In this document: in pieces, positions 63,342 to 64,000 of the stretch | Position numbering within the stretch: the stretch's first letter is position 1 | Layout: each line of letters starts with the position of its first letter | Assembly (NCBI GenBank): GCA_016710335.1 | Contig: JADJXQ010000026.1 | Coordinates: forward strand, 12,630 to 76,629 | DNA: 64,000 nucleotides | Origin: Rhodospirillales bacterium | GTDB taxonomy: Bacteria; Pseudomonadota; Alphaproteobacteria; Rhodospirillales; Defluviicoccaceae | Direction: 5' to 3' | The notes under the pieces: generated by a model | What the model was told of the DNA's origin: nothing | Databases searched by the model: none | What the model saw: only the letters and a program-made list of their open reading frames with translations | Translations under genes and position numbers: made by a program

Positions 63342-64000
63342 CTAGGAGCTGTAGTATTTGGAGTGCTTGCCGTAGTAGTAGTAGGCTGAGCCGCTATAGC
63401 TGTACTTTGCGTTCTTACGCAGGTCGACCATCGACAGCACCACGCCCGTGACCTTCGCGCCCGCCGCGGAGTTGTTTTCCAGTCCTGGGCCACTATGTCC
63501 CGCGGCGTCTCGCCCCAGCGCACCGTAGACGGCGCGGTCTACATGTTGCAGGACGACGCTGGCGTCCGACACCGCCATCGCTGGCGGCGTGTCGACGATC
63601 ACCGCATCCAGCCCGGCGACGCCTCGAAGATCAGGTTGCCCATGCGCCCGGAGCCTGTAAAGCACGTCCTGCGGGCTCGGCACCTTCACATCGCCGGCGG
63701 TGAGTAAACCAGAGGCCTGACGGCTCGTCGGTCTGCACCGCCTTCCCGCCAGTGCGCTCCTGGGTCCAGCAGCACTCCACCAGCCCCGGTCCCTTCGGCG
63801 CGTCGAACGTCTTGCAGCAACTGGGAGCGTTGCAGATCGGCGTCGATCAGCAGCACTGGCCTGCCGCGGGCGAGCAGGCGGGCGAGGCTGACGGCGAACG
63901 GGGTCTTGCCTTCTGCCGGGCGCTGACGACGTCGTCAGAAATGCTGGTGCGCCCGCGTGTCCACGTTGGAGAGCAGCACGCCTGTGTGGGCTGTGCGGAG
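63342..64000 (-). pseudogene. Tyrosine autokinase (Wzc/BY-kinase) C-terminal part, frame-broken
   Basis: The gene enters from the right edge on the minus strand. Text in different frames gives a Walker A-like EGKTPFAVSLARLLA, Walker A' VLLIDADLQRSQLL, the Walker B strand DAVIVDTPPAMAVSDA, and VRWGETPRDIVAQ, then GAKVTGVVLSMVDLRKN with a Tyr cluster at the very end (YSYSGSAYYYYGKHSKYYSS). That Tyr tail is the autophosphorylation site of BY-kinases controlling exopolysaccharide chain growth. A TGA after the first section and frame changes near 63490 and 63700 break the gene. Confidence 0.65.

Overview
The window is GC-rich DNA from a nitrogen-fixing alphaproteobacterium, probably of the Rhodospirillales. 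The support is a molybdenum nitrogenase regulon with NifA/sigma-54 promoters, a DraT/DraG switch for nitrogenase, a short-form ProRS, a Flp-type pilin and a nif-linked FNR-GltD fusion. The order is inferred from gene content and cannot be proven here.

Left half (1-31 kb), mostly housekeeping and accessory genes: the end of an outer-membrane barrel protein, a DUF2189 membrane protein, a Flp pilin, a PilZ protein, a sulfur amino-acid cluster (cysK-sseA-metC type), an NHL-repeat protein, a NUDIX hydrolase, proS-lolC-lolD, a lower-GC RTX calcium-binding protein (probably acquired), a YibQ-type deacetylase, a vanadium haloperoxidase, a UdgX-fusion plus radical-SAM DNA-repair pair, a BrkB-type membrane protein, a large secreted protein of unknown function, a CoA-transferase/acyl-CoA dehydrogenase pair, a HigBA toxin-antitoxin, a cold-shock protein and an NDH-2 NADH dehydrogenase. 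Two copies of an about 100-bp structured repeat lie at 8.33 and 29.9 kb.

Right half (32.6-59.2 kb), the nif regulon. On the minus strand, read right to left: nifA; nifB-fdxN-nifZ-nifT-modA-modB-modC; nifH-nifD-nifK-nifE-nifN-nifX-DUF269-fdxB-nifQ; iscA-nifU-nifS-nifV-nifW-nfnAB-rubrerythrin. draT-draG runs divergently from nifH. I read sigma-54 -24/-12 promoters before nifH, nifB, iscA-nifU, nifA and a ferredoxin-rubrerythrin fusion gene. Exact TGT-N10-ACA NifA boxes precede nifH (two), nifB (two) and iscA (one), and a consensus IHF site sits between the nifH promoter and its boxes. Together these genes make and load nitrogenase (HDK; ENB/Q/V cofactor path; U/S/IscA clusters), supply molybdate (ModABC), move electrons (FdxB, FdxN, NfnAB) and switch the iron protein off and on (DraT/DraG, with the target Arg present in NifH).

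Several genes in this regulon are broken as written: nifB (frameshift plus a missing stretch of roughly 60 codons), nifA (frameshift just before its HTH), nifQ (in-frame TAA), the ferredoxin-rubrerythrin fusion (two one-base losses inside the cluster motif) and the other rubrerythrin (one frameshift). They are either decaying genes or consensus errors. The last 4 kb (60-64 kb) contains only fragments of exopolysaccharide genes (a signal-peptide protein, an O-antigen ligase, a tyrosine autokinase) split by many frame changes, which suggests sequence error near a contig end or heavy decay.

The most novel candidates are the [2Fe-2S] ferredoxin-rubrerythrin fusion with its own sigma-54 promoter, the NfnAB-type bifurcating flavoprotein inside the nifUSVW operon, the translational coupling of modABC to nifT, and the dispersed structured repeat.
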